64,000 nt of DNA. Origin: ZC4RG30 sp046047615. GTDB lineage: Bacteria > Pseudomonadota > Gammaproteobacteria > Steroidobacterales > Steroidobacteraceae. The stretch covers positions 124,001-188,000 of the forward strand of contig JBJOHO010000089.1 in NCBI GenBank assembly GCA_046047615.1. The letters run 5' to 3'. Below the pieces are notes generated by a model. It was not told the origin of the DNA. It did no database searches and worked only from the letters and a program-made list of their open reading frames with translations. Positions 24,175 through 33,885 of this stretch are shown one piece after another (the stretch's first letter is position 1; each line of letters opens with the position of its first letter). A program made the translations under genes and the position numbers.

Positions 24175-26136
24175 CTAGTTCGCCGCCCAGAGGAACCAGC
24201 CCAGCAGCAGCGCAAGACCGACCACCATCCAGAAAGCGTACGAATAGAGGTAACCCGTCTGTACGCGGCGCACGACGCCCGACAGCCACGCAACCACTGC
24301 CGCCGAACCATTCACCAGCGTGCCGTCGATCACGGCCTGGTCACCGCGTTGCCACAGCAGGCGCCCGAGCGCACGGCTTCCGGCCGCGAGCACGTTCTCG
24401 TTGAACCAGTCGAAGTAGTACTTGTTGTCCAGCACCACGCGCAGGCCGGCAAGGCGGGCCCCCGCCGCGTCCGCCAGATCCGGGCGGCGCAGGAACAGCA
24501 GCCACGCCGTGCCCACGCCGGCGGCGGCGAGCCAGAACGGCAGCGTCAACGGTGCATGCACCGCGAAGGCCGCGGCACCATGGAAGTGGTGCGCAACCTC
24601 AGCCACGACATTGTTGGCTTCGCTGACGAAAATCGACCCGTCGAAATAGCCGCCGAACAGGACCGGCTGGATCGTCAGGTAGCCGATCAGCAGGGACGGC
24701 ACCGCAAGGGCAACCAGCGGCGCTTTCATGTCCCAACCCACGTCGTGGAAATGCTCCTCGGCGTGGTGGTCCATACGCGTCTTGCCGTGGAAGGTCAGGA
24801 AGATCATGCGGAACGTGTAGAAAGCCGTGACGAACACGCCGGCCAGCACGCAGAAGTAGGCGTAACCCGCCCCTGCCCGGTGCGAGGCGGCCACGGACTC
24901 GATCAGCGCGTCCTTGGAGTAGAAACCTGCGAAGAACGGCGTCCCGATCAGGGCCAGCGCGCCGATCAGCGAAGTCCAGTACGTGACCGGCATGCGGGTG
25001 CGAAGCCCACCCATCTTGCGCATGTCCTGCTCGTGGTGCATCGCGATGATGACCGCACCTGCGGCAAGGAACAGCAGGGCCTTGAAGAAGGCGTGCGTCA
25101 TCAGGTGGAAGATGGCGACACTGTAGCCCGACACGCCCAGCGCGACGGTCATGTAGCCCAGCTGGGACAGCGTCGAATAGGCGACCACGCGCTTGATGTC
25201 GTTGGCGACGATGCCCAGGAAGCCCATGAACAGCGCGGTCGTGGCACCGATCACGAGGATGGTCGACAGCGCCGCCTCGGAGCCTTCAAAGAGCGGCGAC
25301 ATGCGCGCCACCATGAAGATGCCCGCGGTGACCATGGTGGCGGCGTGGATCAGCGCGGAGATCGGCGTCGGGCCCTCCATGGAGTCCGGCAGCCAGACGT
25401 GGAGCGGCATCTGCGCGGACTTGCCCATCGCACCGATGAACAGGCAGATGCAGATCACCGTCAACGCGTTCCACGCCGACCCGGGAATCACCTCGACGAC
25501 ACCCGCCTGCATCTGCGGCACCGCGGCGAAGGCATCGACGTAATCCAGCGAGCCGGTGAAGTAGACGACGCCGGCAATGCCGAGCAGAAAACCGAAGTCG
25601 CCCACGCGATTGACCAGGAAGGCCTTCATGTTGGCGAAGACCGCGCTCGGCCGCGTGTACCAGAAGCCGATCAGCAGGTACGAGACCACGCCCACGGCTT
25701 CCCAGCCGAAGAACAGCTGCATGAAGTTGTTCGACATCACCAGCATCAGCATGGCGAACGTGAACAGCGAGATGTAGCTGAAGAAGCGCTGGTAGCCCTC
25801 GTCGTCGTGCATGTAGCCCATCGTGTAGACGTGAACGCACAACGAGACGAAAGTCACCACCACCATCATGAGGACAGTGAGCTTGTCGACCAGGAAGCCG
25901 ACGGAAATGTTGATGCCGTCGGTGACCAGCCAGGTGTAGACCGCGTCGTTGTAGACCGGTGCCCCCTGGAAGACCAGCTGGTTGAAGACCTGCAGCGACA
26001 GCAGCAGCGAGGCCGCGACACCGAGGATGGTGACGGCGGCCGCGCCGCCCCGGCCCACCCAGCGGCCGAAAAGGCCGGCAACGATGGACGCCGCGAGCGG
26101 CAGCAGGGGAATGGCAAGTAGCGTGTTCGGATTCAT
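24175..26136 (-). CDS. nuoL: NADH-quinone oxidoreductase subunit L
   Basis: 653-residue largest antiporter-like subunit, ending in the long lateral helix and a final membrane anchor (SYAFWMVVGLALLLGWFLW). Motifs: SVGFLVDKLTVLMMVVVTFVS, FFGWEAVGVVSYLLIGFW, GKSAQMPLHVWLPDSMEGPT and KRVVAYSTLSQLGYM. It follows nuoK by 10 bases. Length matches typical proteobacterial NuoL of about 610-660 residues. Confidence 0.97.
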   Translation of the reverse strand: MNPNTLLAIPLLPLAASIVAGLFGRWVGRGGAAAVTILGVAASLLLSLQVFNQLVFQGAPVYNDAVYTWLVTDGINISVGFLVDKLTVLMMVVVTFVSLCVHVYTMGYMHDDEGYQRFFSYISLFTFAMLMLVMSNNFMQLFFGWEAVGVVSYLLIGFWYTRPSAVFANMKAFLVNRVGDFGFLLGIAGVVYFTGSLDYVDAFAAVPQMQAGVVEVIPGSAWNALTVICICLFIGAMGKSAQMPLHVWLPDSMEGPTPISALIHAATMVTAGIFMVARMSPLFEGSEAALSTILVIGATTALFMGFLGIVANDIKRVVAYSTLSQLGYMTVALGVSGYSVAIFHLMTHAFFKALLFLAAGAVIIAMHHEQDMRKMGGLRTRMPVTYWTSLIGALALIGTPFFAGFYSKDALIESVAASHRAGAGYAYFCVLAGVFVTAFYTFRMIFLTFHGKTRMDHHAEEHFHDVGWDMKAPLVALAVPSLLIGYLTIQPVLFGGYFDGSIFVSEANNVVAEVAHHFHGAAAFAVHAPLTLPFWLAAAGVGTAWLLFLRRPDLADAAGARLAGLRVVLDNKYYFDWFNENVLAAGSRALGRLLWQRGDQAVIDGTLVNGSAAVVAWLSGVVRRVQTGYLYSYAFWMVVGLALLLGWFLWAAN

Positions 26137-26146
26137 GGCTGCGTCA

Positions 26147-26452
26147 TCAACCCTTCAGCGTGCTGAGTTCCTCGACATCGATGCTGCGCCGCGCACGGAA
26201 CAGCACCACGAGGATGGCGAGGCCGATCGCCGACTCTGCGGCCGCGACGGTCAGGATGAAGAAGACGAAGACCTGGCCATCGATGTTGCCGAGGAAGCGC
26301 GAGAACGCCACGAAATTGAAGTTGACGGCCAAGAGCATCAGTTCGATGCACATCAGCAGCAGGATGACGTTGCGGCGGTTGATGAACATGCCGGCCACGG
26401 CCAGCGCGAACAACAGCCCCGAAAGGACGAGCATGTGCTCCAGCGTGATCAT
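26147..26452 (-). CDS. nuoK: NADH-quinone oxidoreductase subunit K
   Basis: 101-residue three-helix subunit of complex I. The conserved acidic membrane residues lie in LLLMCIELMLLAVNFNFVAF and AAAESAIGLAILVVLFR, both standard for NuoK. Its start shares one base with the nuoJ stop at 26452, so translation is coupled. Confidence 0.97.
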   Translation of the reverse strand: MITLEHMLVLSGLLFALAVAGMFINRRNVILLLMCIELMLLAVNFNFVAFSRFLGNIDGQVFVFFILTVAAAESAIGLAILVVLFRARRSIDVEELSTLKG

Positions 26453-27051
26453 CAGCGCTTCTCCGCATCCATCTTGACCACGCGCACGCGGTCTTCACGC
26501 CGCACGGCGACCTGCGCCGCCACATCCTGCACCTTCAGGCCCTGGCGCTTGCGCATCGTCAGCACGATGGCGGCGACGATGGCCACCAGCAGCAGCACCG
26601 CCGCCAGCTCGAAGGCATAGACATACTTCGTGTAGAGCACCGCGCCCAGCTCGGCGGTGTTGCTGTGGTCCGCCGCAAGCGGCTGCGGCGCCTGCGTGGC
26701 GTCGATGCCGAGCTGGCGGACGGCCACCACGCCGACGATTTCGCCGACGATGGCGAGGGTGGTCAGCCAGCCCAGCCAGGCATGGCGGGTGAACCCCTTG
26801 CGGACCGTCTCGATGTTGATGTCGAGCATCATGACCACGAACAGGAACAGCACCATGACAGCGCCGACGTAGACGAGCACCAGCACGATGGCCAGGAACT
26901 CGGCATCGATCAGCAGCCACAACGAGGCGCTGGTGAAGAAGGCCAGCACAAGGCTCAGCGCGGAATGCACCGGGTTGCGGGCAGTGATGACACCCAGCGC
27001 GGAAGCCAGCAGCACCAGCGCAAAGGCATAGAAAAGGATCTGGACCAGCAC
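26452..27051 (-). CDS. nuoJ: NADH-quinone oxidoreductase subunit J
   Basis: 199-residue subunit with five membrane helices. NPVHSALSLVLAFF and EFLAIVLVLVYVGAVMVLFLFVVMM are the NuoJ signature, including the helix with the pi-bulge. A charged C-terminal tail of about 30 residues (QVAVRREDRVRVVKMDAEKR) is a little longer than usual. It shares one base with nuoK. Confidence 0.96.
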   Translation of the reverse strand: MLVQILFYAFALVLLASALGVITARNPVHSALSLVLAFFTSASLWLLIDAEFLAIVLVLVYVGAVMVLFLFVVMMLDINIETVRKGFTRHAWLGWLTTLAIVGEIVGVVAVRQLGIDATQAPQPLAADHSNTAELGAVLYTKYVYAFELAAVLLLVAIVAAIVLTMRKRQGLKVQDVAAQVAVRREDRVRVVKMDAEKR

Positions 27052-27077
27052 GTTTTCCCTCCCCGGCCGCTACCGCC

Positions 27078-27563
27078 TCAGCGGTAGCGCGCGTCCGCGG
27101 CCTTGTCCGCGTTGATCATCGCCTCGTAGCGTTCACCCACGGCAAGAAGCTTGTCCTTGCTCATGATGTTCTCGCCGCGATGCTCCATGTGGTACTCGTG
27201 GATGCGCGTCTCGACGATCGCATCGACCGGACAGGCTTCCTCGCAAAAGCCGCAGTAGATGCACTTGAAGAGATCGATGTCATAGCGCGTCGTGCGCCGC
27301 GTGCCATCCGTGCTGGCGTCGGACTCGATGGTGATCGCCGCGGCCGGGCACACGGCCTCGCAGAGCTTGCAGGCGATGCAGCGTTCCTCGCCGTTCGGAT
27401 AGCGGCGCAGCGCATGCAGGCCGCGGAAGCGCACCGACTGCGGCGTCTTTTCCTCCGGATATGCGACGGTGATCTTCGGCCGGAACAGCGTGCGCAGGGT
27501 CAGCCACATGCCCTGCAGCAGTTCCCACAGCGTGAAGGTCTTGATGATGCTCGCGCGCGACAT
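27078..27563 (-). CDS. nuoI: NADH-quinone oxidoreductase subunit I
   Basis: 161 residues from the ATG at 27563 (MSRASIIKTFTLWELLQGM). It carries two 4Fe-4S clusters that relay electrons towards quinone: CIACKLCEAVCPAAAI and CIYCGFCEEACPVDAI. A short N-terminal amphipathic helix touches the membrane. The start lies 2 bases after the nuoH stop, and longer in-frame sequence upstream belongs to the nuoH region. Confidence 0.97.
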   Translation of the reverse strand: MSRASIIKTFTLWELLQGMWLTLRTLFRPKITVAYPEEKTPQSVRFRGLHALRRYPNGEERCIACKLCEAVCPAAAITIESDASTDGTRRTTRYDIDLFKCIYCGFCEEACPVDAIVETRIHEYHMEHRGENIMSKDKLLAVGERYEAMINADKAADARYR

Positions 27564-27565
27564 GT

Positions 27566-28651
27566 TCAGGCGCTCCAGGGACCGATCTTGAAGTGGACCA
27601 TGAGTGCCTCGACGGCGATCCACACCAGGGTGACGGGAATCAGGACCTTCCAGCCCAGCCGCATGATCTGGTCGTAGCGGTAGCGCGGGAAGGTCGCGCG
27701 CAACCACAGGAACACGCAGAGGAAGAAGAAGGTCTTGATGAACAGCCAGTGTGTGCCGTGGGCGAGGAACTGCCCCAGCAGCGGCACGTCGAGGATTGCA
27801 CTATCGGGCGGGACCCAGCCGTCGAGCGGCGACAGCCAGCCACCGAAGAAGAACACCGCCGTGAGCCCGGCGACCAGGATCATGTTGGCGTATTCGGCGA
27901 GGAAGAACAGCGCGAAGGCAATGCCCGAGTACTCGACATGGAAACCCGCCACGATCTCCGACTCGCCCTCAGCCACATCGAACGGGGCACGGTTGGTCTC
28001 CGCGACGCCGGCGATGAAATACACGACGAACAGCGGGAAGAGCCAGGTCCAGTTCCAGGTGAACAGGCCACCGGCCTGCTGGGACACGATCGTGCCGAGG
28101 TTGAGGCTTCCTGAGGCCATCAGGACGCCCACCAGCGCAAAACCCATCGCGATCTCGTAGGCGACGATCTGCGCGGCAGAACGCATGGCGCCGAGGAAGG
28201 CGTACTTCGAGTTGGACGCCCAGCCGGCGAGGATGACGCCGTAGACACCGACGGAGGTCAGCGACAGCACATAAAGCAGCCCTGCGTCGACATCCGCGAT
28301 GGAGAATCCCGGCGCGATGGGCACGACCGCCCAGGTGGCGAAGGCGGGGATCAGGGCGAGCATCGGCGCGAGGCGGAACAGGAACTTGTTCGACTTCGCC
28401 GGGATGACCACTTCCTTGATCAGCAGCTTGACCACGTCGGCGAAGGGCTGCCCGACACCGCGCAGGAACGGGATGCCGAAGATGGACACGCGGTTGGGAC
28501 CGCGACGCAGCTGGATCCAGCCGATGAACTTGCGTTCCCAGAGCGTCAGCAAAGCCACCGAGATGATCAGCGTGACCGTGAGCAGCAGGATGATCGCGCC
28601 GGACTGGAGATAGCCCGGCAAACCTGCCCAGAAGGCGTTCATGGCGTCCAT
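27566..28651 (-). CDS. nuoH: NADH-quinone oxidoreductase subunit H
   Basis: 361-residue eight-helix subunit that forms the quinone channel. LLTLWERKFIGWIQLRRGPNR, GFSIADVDAGLLYVL and AETNRAPFDVAEGESEIVAGF are diagnostic, with the acidic loop residues intact. Its start shares one base with the nuoG stop at 28651. Confidence 0.97.
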   Translation of the reverse strand: MDAMNAFWAGLPGYLQSGAIILLLTVTLIISVALLTLWERKFIGWIQLRRGPNRVSIFGIPFLRGVGQPFADVVKLLIKEVVIPAKSNKFLFRLAPMLALIPAFATWAVVPIAPGFSIADVDAGLLYVLSLTSVGVYGVILAGWASNSKYAFLGAMRSAAQIVAYEIAMGFALVGVLMASGSLNLGTIVSQQAGGLFTWNWTWLFPLFVVYFIAGVAETNRAPFDVAEGESEIVAGFHVEYSGIAFALFFLAEYANMILVAGLTAVFFFGGWLSPLDGWVPPDSAILDVPLLGQFLAHGTHWLFIKTFFFLCVFLWLRATFPRYRYDQIMRLGWKVLIPVTLVWIAVEALMVHFKIGPWSA

Positions 28652-30810
28652 CAGGCCTCCTTCCTGCCGTAACGGGCCGCAGCCTCACGGCCGGCACGCG
28701 TCGCCTGCAATGCCGGCGACCGCCGCAGCACGCCGTCGACCTGGTACCCGGGGACATCGATCACTTCGGCCGCCGGGTCGAGCTGCGCCAGACGCGGCGC
28801 CGTGGCGACGGACGGGACCGTGGCCGGAACGCCGGTCCGGAACTGCTCGAGGACCTGTTCCGAAGAGTCCTGGTCGAACCCGGACAGTCCCAGCAGCGTA
28901 CCCAGCACCCGCAACACCTTCCACGCCGGCCGCGACTCGCCAACCGGCGTCGAGATGCCCGCGAAACTCTGCCACCGGCCTTCGAGGCTGACGTAGGTGC
29001 CGCTGGTCTCGGCAAAGGTGCCGACCGGCAGCAGCACGCTGGCGACAGCCTTGAGTTCGTCGCTGGCATAGGGCGTGAGCGCGACCACGAAGCCGGCGCC
29101 CTTCAGCGCCGCTGCGGCACCGGGTGCCAGGGAATCCGCGCCGGGTTCGGTGCCGAGCAGCAGGTAGCCCTTGAGGCTGCGGCCCAGCATGCCATTGGCA
29201 CACAGGCCACGCACCGGCGCCGCGGCACCACCGACGTCACGCTGCGGCAGCACGCCCGCCAGATGTGCCCCGGCAGCGTTGGCGCCCTCGGCAAGCACGC
29301 CCAGCGGCGCACCGACCGCGGCGGCCAGCGCAGTGGCCAGCGAACGCAGCGAACCATAGCCTGGATGCCGGAGCGCGAGTGCACCCAGCCATACCGCCTT
29401 GCGCTCGGCAGACTTCAATGCGGCCACCAGATCACGGTGGCGCGGCTGCACCTCGACCCCCGGGAACTGCAGGGCTTGCGCGCTGCCCTCGGTGGCGGCG
29501 ACCAGCAATGCCGCGATCTCCCTCAACTGGTCCGCCGGCGACACGACCCACTCGTGCGCGACCGGGAACCGGTGCTCGAAGGCAGCGGGATTGATGAAGC
29601 TGACCTGGGCGCCACCCTTGACCGCCGCCTTGCGCACCCGATGCGCCAGCAGCGGCAACTCACGCCGCAGGTGGGAGCCCACAACCAGCAGGGCCTGCAA
29701 CTCGTCGACGGCCGCCACCGGCATGCCCAGCGTCGGGGCCAGCGGGTCCTCGGCGTCTGCGGAGGTGTCCGGCTGCCGGAGCCGGTGATCCAGATTGCCG
29801 CAGCCCAGGCTGCGCGCGAGGCGTGCGAACAGGGTGAGCTCTTCGGTGGTCGACGAGGGGCTGGCGAGGAAGCCCAGGTCTGCGGGCGCCACCGCCTTCA
29901 GCTGCCCGGCAACCTTCTCCAGCGCCGTCTGCCAGTCCACGGTCTTCCAGCCATCGCCTTCACGCACCATCGGCGACTTGAGGCGGTCGGCGCTGTAGAC
30001 GCCCTCGTAGCTGAAACGGTCGCGGTCGGCAATCCAGGTTTCATTGATCTCGTCGTTGCGACGCGGCACCACGCGCATGAGCTTGCCGCGCAGCACGTGC
30101 GCGAACAGGTTCGTGCCCAGGCCGTCATGCGGCGACACCAGCGGCTGCTGGCTCATTTCCCAGGAGCGGGCCCGGTAACGGAAAGGTTTGCTGTTGAGCG
30201 CTCCGACCGGGCACAGGTCGATGATGTTGCCCGACAACTCGTGGTCGACACTCTTCTCGACGTAGGTGCCGATCTCGTTGTGCTCGCCACGGCCCGTGGT
30301 GCCCAGTTCCGGAATGCCGGCGATGTCCTGGCCGAAGCGCACACAACGCGTGCAGTGGATGCAGCGCGTCATGTCGGTGGACACCAGTGGGCCGATGTCC
30401 TTGTCCTTCACCACGCGCTTGCCTTCGTGGTAGCGCGAGATGTCGCGCCCATAGCCCATGGCCAGATCCTGCAGCTCGCACTCGCCGCCCTGGTCGCAGA
30501 TCGGGCAATCCAGCGGGTGGTTGATGAGCAGGAATTCCATCACGGCGCGCTGGGCCGCGATGGCCTTGGGCGACTTCGTGTGGATGACCATGCCTTCCAT
30601 GACGGGCGTGGCGCAGGCCGGCATCGGCTTCGGTGCCTTCTCGACCTCCACCAGGCACATGCGGCAGTTTGCCGCCACCGGCAGCTTCTCGTGGTAGCAG
30701 AAGCGCGGGATGTAGACGTCGTTGGCGTCGGTGACGCGGATGATCATCTCGCCCTTGCGGGCCTTCATCGGCGTGCCGTCGACGATGATGTTGACCTTGT
30801 CCTCGCTCAT
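28651..30810 (-). CDS. nuoG: NADH-quinone oxidoreductase subunit G
   Basis: 719 residues. The N-terminal 2Fe-2S ligands are Cys38, Cys49, Cys52 and Cys66. Cluster N5 fits His98, Cys102, Cys105 and Cys111 (HPLDCPICDQGGEC). Cluster N4 fits Cys150, Cys153, Cys156 and Cys200. The rest is the molybdopterin-oxidoreductase-like domain without cofactor motifs. The extra cluster N7 of E. coli NuoG is missing: the stretch around residues 224-235 reads LVSPHDGLGTNL, without cysteine. It overlaps nuoF by 4 bases. Confidence 0.97.
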   Translation of the reverse strand: MSEDKVNIIVDGTPMKARKGEMIIRVTDANDVYIPRFCYHEKLPVAANCRMCLVEVEKAPKPMPACATPVMEGMVIHTKSPKAIAAQRAVMEFLLINHPLDCPICDQGGECELQDLAMGYGRDISRYHEGKRVVKDKDIGPLVSTDMTRCIHCTRCVRFGQDIAGIPELGTTGRGEHNEIGTYVEKSVDHELSGNIIDLCPVGALNSKPFRYRARSWEMSQQPLVSPHDGLGTNLFAHVLRGKLMRVVPRRNDEINETWIADRDRFSYEGVYSADRLKSPMVREGDGWKTVDWQTALEKVAGQLKAVAPADLGFLASPSSTTEELTLFARLARSLGCGNLDHRLRQPDTSADAEDPLAPTLGMPVAAVDELQALLVVGSHLRRELPLLAHRVRKAAVKGGAQVSFINPAAFEHRFPVAHEWVVSPADQLREIAALLVAATEGSAQALQFPGVEVQPRHRDLVAALKSAERKAVWLGALALRHPGYGSLRSLATALAAAVGAPLGVLAEGANAAGAHLAGVLPQRDVGGAAAPVRGLCANGMLGRSLKGYLLLGTEPGADSLAPGAAAALKGAGFVVALTPYASDELKAVASVLLPVGTFAETSGTYVSLEGRWQSFAGISTPVGESRPAWKVLRVLGTLLGLSGFDQDSSEQVLEQFRTGVPATVPSVATAPRLAQLDPAAEVIDVPGYQVDGVLRRSPALQATRAGREAAARYGRKEA

Positions 30811-32117
30811 GCTGCCGCACGCTCCCCGTCGACGATGCTGCGGCCGCCGTGGTCGATCATGTATTCGAACTCATGGCGGAAATGCTTGACGAAGCTCTGC
30901 ACCGGCCACGCGGCCGCATCGCCCAGCGCGCAGATGGTGTGGCCTTCGATCTTGTTGGCGACCTCGACCAGCATGGAGATGTCTTCCCGCCTGCCCTGCC
31001 CCGCCAGGATGCGGCGCAGCATGCGGTTGAGCCACCCCGTGCCCTCGCGGCAGGGCGTGCACTGGCCGCAGGACTCGGACATGTAGAAGCGCGACAGGCG
31101 CTCGAGCGCCTTCACCATGCAGGTGGTCTCGTCCATGACGATGACCGCCGCCGAACCGACCGCAGAACCGATCGCACGGACCGCGTCGTAATCCATGGTC
31201 GTGCGCAGCATCACATCACCCGGCACGACCGGCGTGGAGGAACCGCCAGGGATCACGGCCTTGAGCTTGCGCCCACCGCGCACGCCGCCGGCCATCTCCA
31301 GGAGGTCGGCGAACGGAATGCCCAGCGGCAACTCATAGTTGCCGGGGCGATTCACGTGACCGGACACCGAGAAGATCACCGTGCCACCACTGTTGGCCAC
31401 GCCCAGGCCAGCGAACCACTCAGGGCCCTTGCGCAGGATTGTCGGAACCGATGCGTAGCTCTGGGTGTTGTTGATGGTCGTGGGCTTGCCGTAAAGGCCG
31501 AAGTTGGCCGGAAACGGCGGCTTGAAGCGTGGCTTGCCCTGCTTGCCCTCGAGGGACTCGAGCAGCGCGGTTTCCTCACCGCAGATGTAGGCGCCGGCAC
31601 CCACCGCCGTATACAGGTCGACGTCGATGCCGCTGCCCTTGATGTTCTTGCCCAGCAGGCCCGCCGCATAGGCTTCGGCCACCGCCGCCTCGAAGCGCGG
31701 CACGGGCTCACCGAGGAACTCGCCACGGATGTAGTTGTAGGCCACCGTGGCGCCCATCGCATAGGCACCGATGGCCAGGCCCTCGACCAGCGAGTGCGGG
31801 TTGAAGCGCAGGATGTCGCGGTCATGGCAGGTGCCGGGCTCGGATTCATCCGAATTGCAGACGGCATACTTCTGCCCGGGCGCATTGCGGGGCATGAAGC
31901 TCCACTTGACGCCCGTCGGGAAGCCCGCACCGCCGCGGCCGCGAAGGCCGGAAGCCTTCACCGCCTCGATGATCGTCTCACGCGGGGTCTTTTCCGCCAG
32001 GATCTTTTCCCAGACCTCGTAACCACCGGACTTGCGGTAGTTATCGAGCTTCCAGGACTCGGCGTGCTTCAGGGGCTCGAAGCACACCAGGTTCAGCTTG
32101 TCTTCCCACTTGCCCAT
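30807..32117 (-). CDS. nuoF: NADH-quinone oxidoreductase subunit F
   Basis: 436-residue FMN- and NADH-binding subunit where electrons enter complex I. The nucleotide-binding glycine-rich segment is GLRGRGGAGFPTGVKW, the FMN-site segment includes CNSDESEPGTCHDRD, and cluster N3 ligands are in SCGQCTPCREG plus a distal Cys in HTICALGD. It starts 7 bases after the nuoE stop and overlaps nuoG by 4 bases. Confidence 0.97.
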   Translation of the reverse strand: MGKWEDKLNLVCFEPLKHAESWKLDNYRKSGGYEVWEKILAEKTPRETIIEAVKASGLRGRGGAGFPTGVKWSFMPRNAPGQKYAVCNSDESEPGTCHDRDILRFNPHSLVEGLAIGAYAMGATVAYNYIRGEFLGEPVPRFEAAVAEAYAAGLLGKNIKGSGIDVDLYTAVGAGAYICGEETALLESLEGKQGKPRFKPPFPANFGLYGKPTTINNTQSYASVPTILRKGPEWFAGLGVANSGGTVIFSVSGHVNRPGNYELPLGIPFADLLEMAGGVRGGRKLKAVIPGGSSTPVVPGDVMLRTTMDYDAVRAIGSAVGSAAVIVMDETTCMVKALERLSRFYMSESCGQCTPCREGTGWLNRMLRRILAGQGRREDISMLVEVANKIEGHTICALGDAAAWPVQSFVKHFRHEFEYMIDHGGRSIVDGERAAA

Positions 32118-32124
32118 GCGAGGC

Positions 32125-32631
32125 CTACTTCAGTGCGTCGAGGACGCCATCGATCTTCTCCGGCGTCAGGTGTTCGTGGTAGTGATGGTCGACCATCATC
32201 ATCGGCGCACCCACGCAGGCGGCCAGGCACTCTTCCTCGCGCTTGAGGAAGATGCGGCCATCCGGGGTGCTCTCGCCGGTCTTGATGCCCAGCTTCTTCT
32301 CGATGTAGGCCACCACCTCGTCGGACCCGTTGAGCATGCACGAGATGTTGGTGCACACGCTCACATGGTGCCGTCCGCAGGGGTGGGTCTCGAACATCGA
32401 GTAGAACGATGCGACCTCGTAGACCTGGATCGCGGGCAACTGCAGGTACTCGGCCACTGCGTCCATGAGGTCGGGCGTGAGGAAGCCCTGGTTCTGTTCC
32501 TGCACAAAACGCAGTGCCGAAAGCACGGCGGAACGCTGCCGGCCTTCCGGGAAGCGCGCCACCCAGCCGTCGATCTCGTGGCGGGTGTGCTCGCTGAGCA
32601 GGTGGATCTTGCTGGGAGTCGTCTCGCTCAT
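32125..32631 (-). CDS. nuoE: NADH-quinone oxidoreductase subunit E
   Basis: 168-residue thioredoxin-fold subunit with 2Fe-2S cluster N1a. The ligands are in VCTNISCMLNG (C-x4-C) and CLAACVGAPM (C-x3-C). It abuts nuoD with no gap (nuoD stop at 32632-32634). Confidence 0.97.
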   Translation of the reverse strand: MSETTPSKIHLLSEHTRHEIDGWVARFPEGRQRSAVLSALRFVQEQNQGFLTPDLMDAVAEYLQLPAIQVYEVASFYSMFETHPCGRHHVSVCTNISCMLNGSDEVVAYIEKKLGIKTGESTPDGRIFLKREEECLAACVGAPMMMVDHHYHEHLTPEKIDGVLDALK

Positions 32632-33885
32632 TTAACGGTCCACTTCGCCAAAGACGATGTCCTGGGTACCGATGACGGCGACCACGTCGGCAAGCATGTG
32701 GCCCTCGACCATCTCGCCCAGCGCCGACAGGTGCGCAAAGCCCGGTGCCCGGCACTTGAGGCGGTAAGGCTTGTTGGCGCCATCGGAAACGAGGTAAACG
32801 CCAAACTCGCCCTTCGGCGCCTCGACCGCGGCGTAGGTGTCGCCCTCGGGCACGCTGTAGCCTTCGGTGAACAGCTTGAAGTGATGGATGAGCGACTCCA
32901 TGTCGCCCTTCATCTCCTCGCGGCGCGGCGGGCGGACCTTGCGGTCGTCCACCATCACGGGCCCCGGATTGGCCTTCAGCCACTGCACACACTGCTGGAC
33001 GATGCGGTTTGACTGGCGCATCTCCTCGATGCGGACCAGGTAACGGTCGTAGCAGTCGCCATTGACGCCGACCGGCACGTCGAAGTCCATGTCGGCATAG
33101 ACCTCGTAGGGCTGCTTCTTGCGCAGGTCCCAGGCGATGCCTGAACCGCGCAGCATGGGACCCGTGAAGCCCAACTGCATCGCCCGCTCCGGCGACACGA
33201 CGCCAATGTTGACGGTGCGCTGCTTCCAGATGCGGTTGTCGGTAAGCAGGGTCTCGTATTCGTCGACGCAAGCGGGGAAGCGCCGCGTGAAGTCTTCGAT
33301 GAAATCGAGCAGGGAGCCCTGGCGCGCCGCGTTCATGCGATCGGCGTCCTTCTTCGAGCGCCAGCGCGAAGCCTGGTACTGCGGCATGACCTCGGGCAGG
33401 TCGCGGTAGACGCCGCCCGGCCGGTAGTACGTGGCGTGCATGCGCGTGCCCGAGACCGCCTCGTAGCAGTCCATGAGGTCTTCGCGCTCGCGGAAGCAGT
33501 AGAGGAACACGGTCATGGCGCCGATGTCGAGGCCATGCGCCCCCAGCCACATGAGGTGGTTGAGGATGCGGGTGATCTCGTCGAACATGACGCGGATGTA
33601 TTGCGCGCGCTGGGGCACCGGGATGCCCAGCAGCTTTTCGATCGCCATCACGTAGGCGTGCTCGTTGCACATCATGGACACGTAGTCGAGCCGGTCCATG
33701 TAGCCGATCGAGGCGTTGAACGGCTTGTGCTCGGCCAGCTTTTCGGTGCCACGGTGCAGCAGGCCGACGTGCGGGTCGGCCTTCTGGATGGTCTCGCCGT
33801 CCATCTCGAGCACCAAGCGCAGCACGCCGTGCGCCGCGGGATGCTGCGGGCCGAAGTTGATGGTGAAATTGCGGATCTCAGCCAT
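32632..33885 (-). CDS. nuoD: NADH-quinone oxidoreductase subunit D
   Basis: 417-residue subunit that lines the quinone site. NFGPQHPAAHGVLRLVLEMDGE near the N-terminus includes the conserved His that contacts quinone, and GLLHRGTEKLAEHK follows. The C-terminus ends with the family VFGEVDR. It is a separate gene from nuoC, unlike the fused nuoCD of enterics, and overlaps nuoC by 8 bases. Confidence 0.97.
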   Translation of the reverse strand: MAEIRNFTINFGPQHPAAHGVLRLVLEMDGETIQKADPHVGLLHRGTEKLAEHKPFNASIGYMDRLDYVSMMCNEHAYVMAIEKLLGIPVPQRAQYIRVMFDEITRILNHLMWLGAHGLDIGAMTVFLYCFREREDLMDCYEAVSGTRMHATYYRPGGVYRDLPEVMPQYQASRWRSKKDADRMNAARQGSLLDFIEDFTRRFPACVDEYETLLTDNRIWKQRTVNIGVVSPERAMQLGFTGPMLRGSGIAWDLRKKQPYEVYADMDFDVPVGVNGDCYDRYLVRIEEMRQSNRIVQQCVQWLKANPGPVMVDDRKVRPPRREEMKGDMESLIHHFKLFTEGYSVPEGDTYAAVEAPKGEFGVYLVSDGANKPYRLKCRAPGFAHLSALGEMVEGHMLADVVAVIGTQDIVFGEVDR

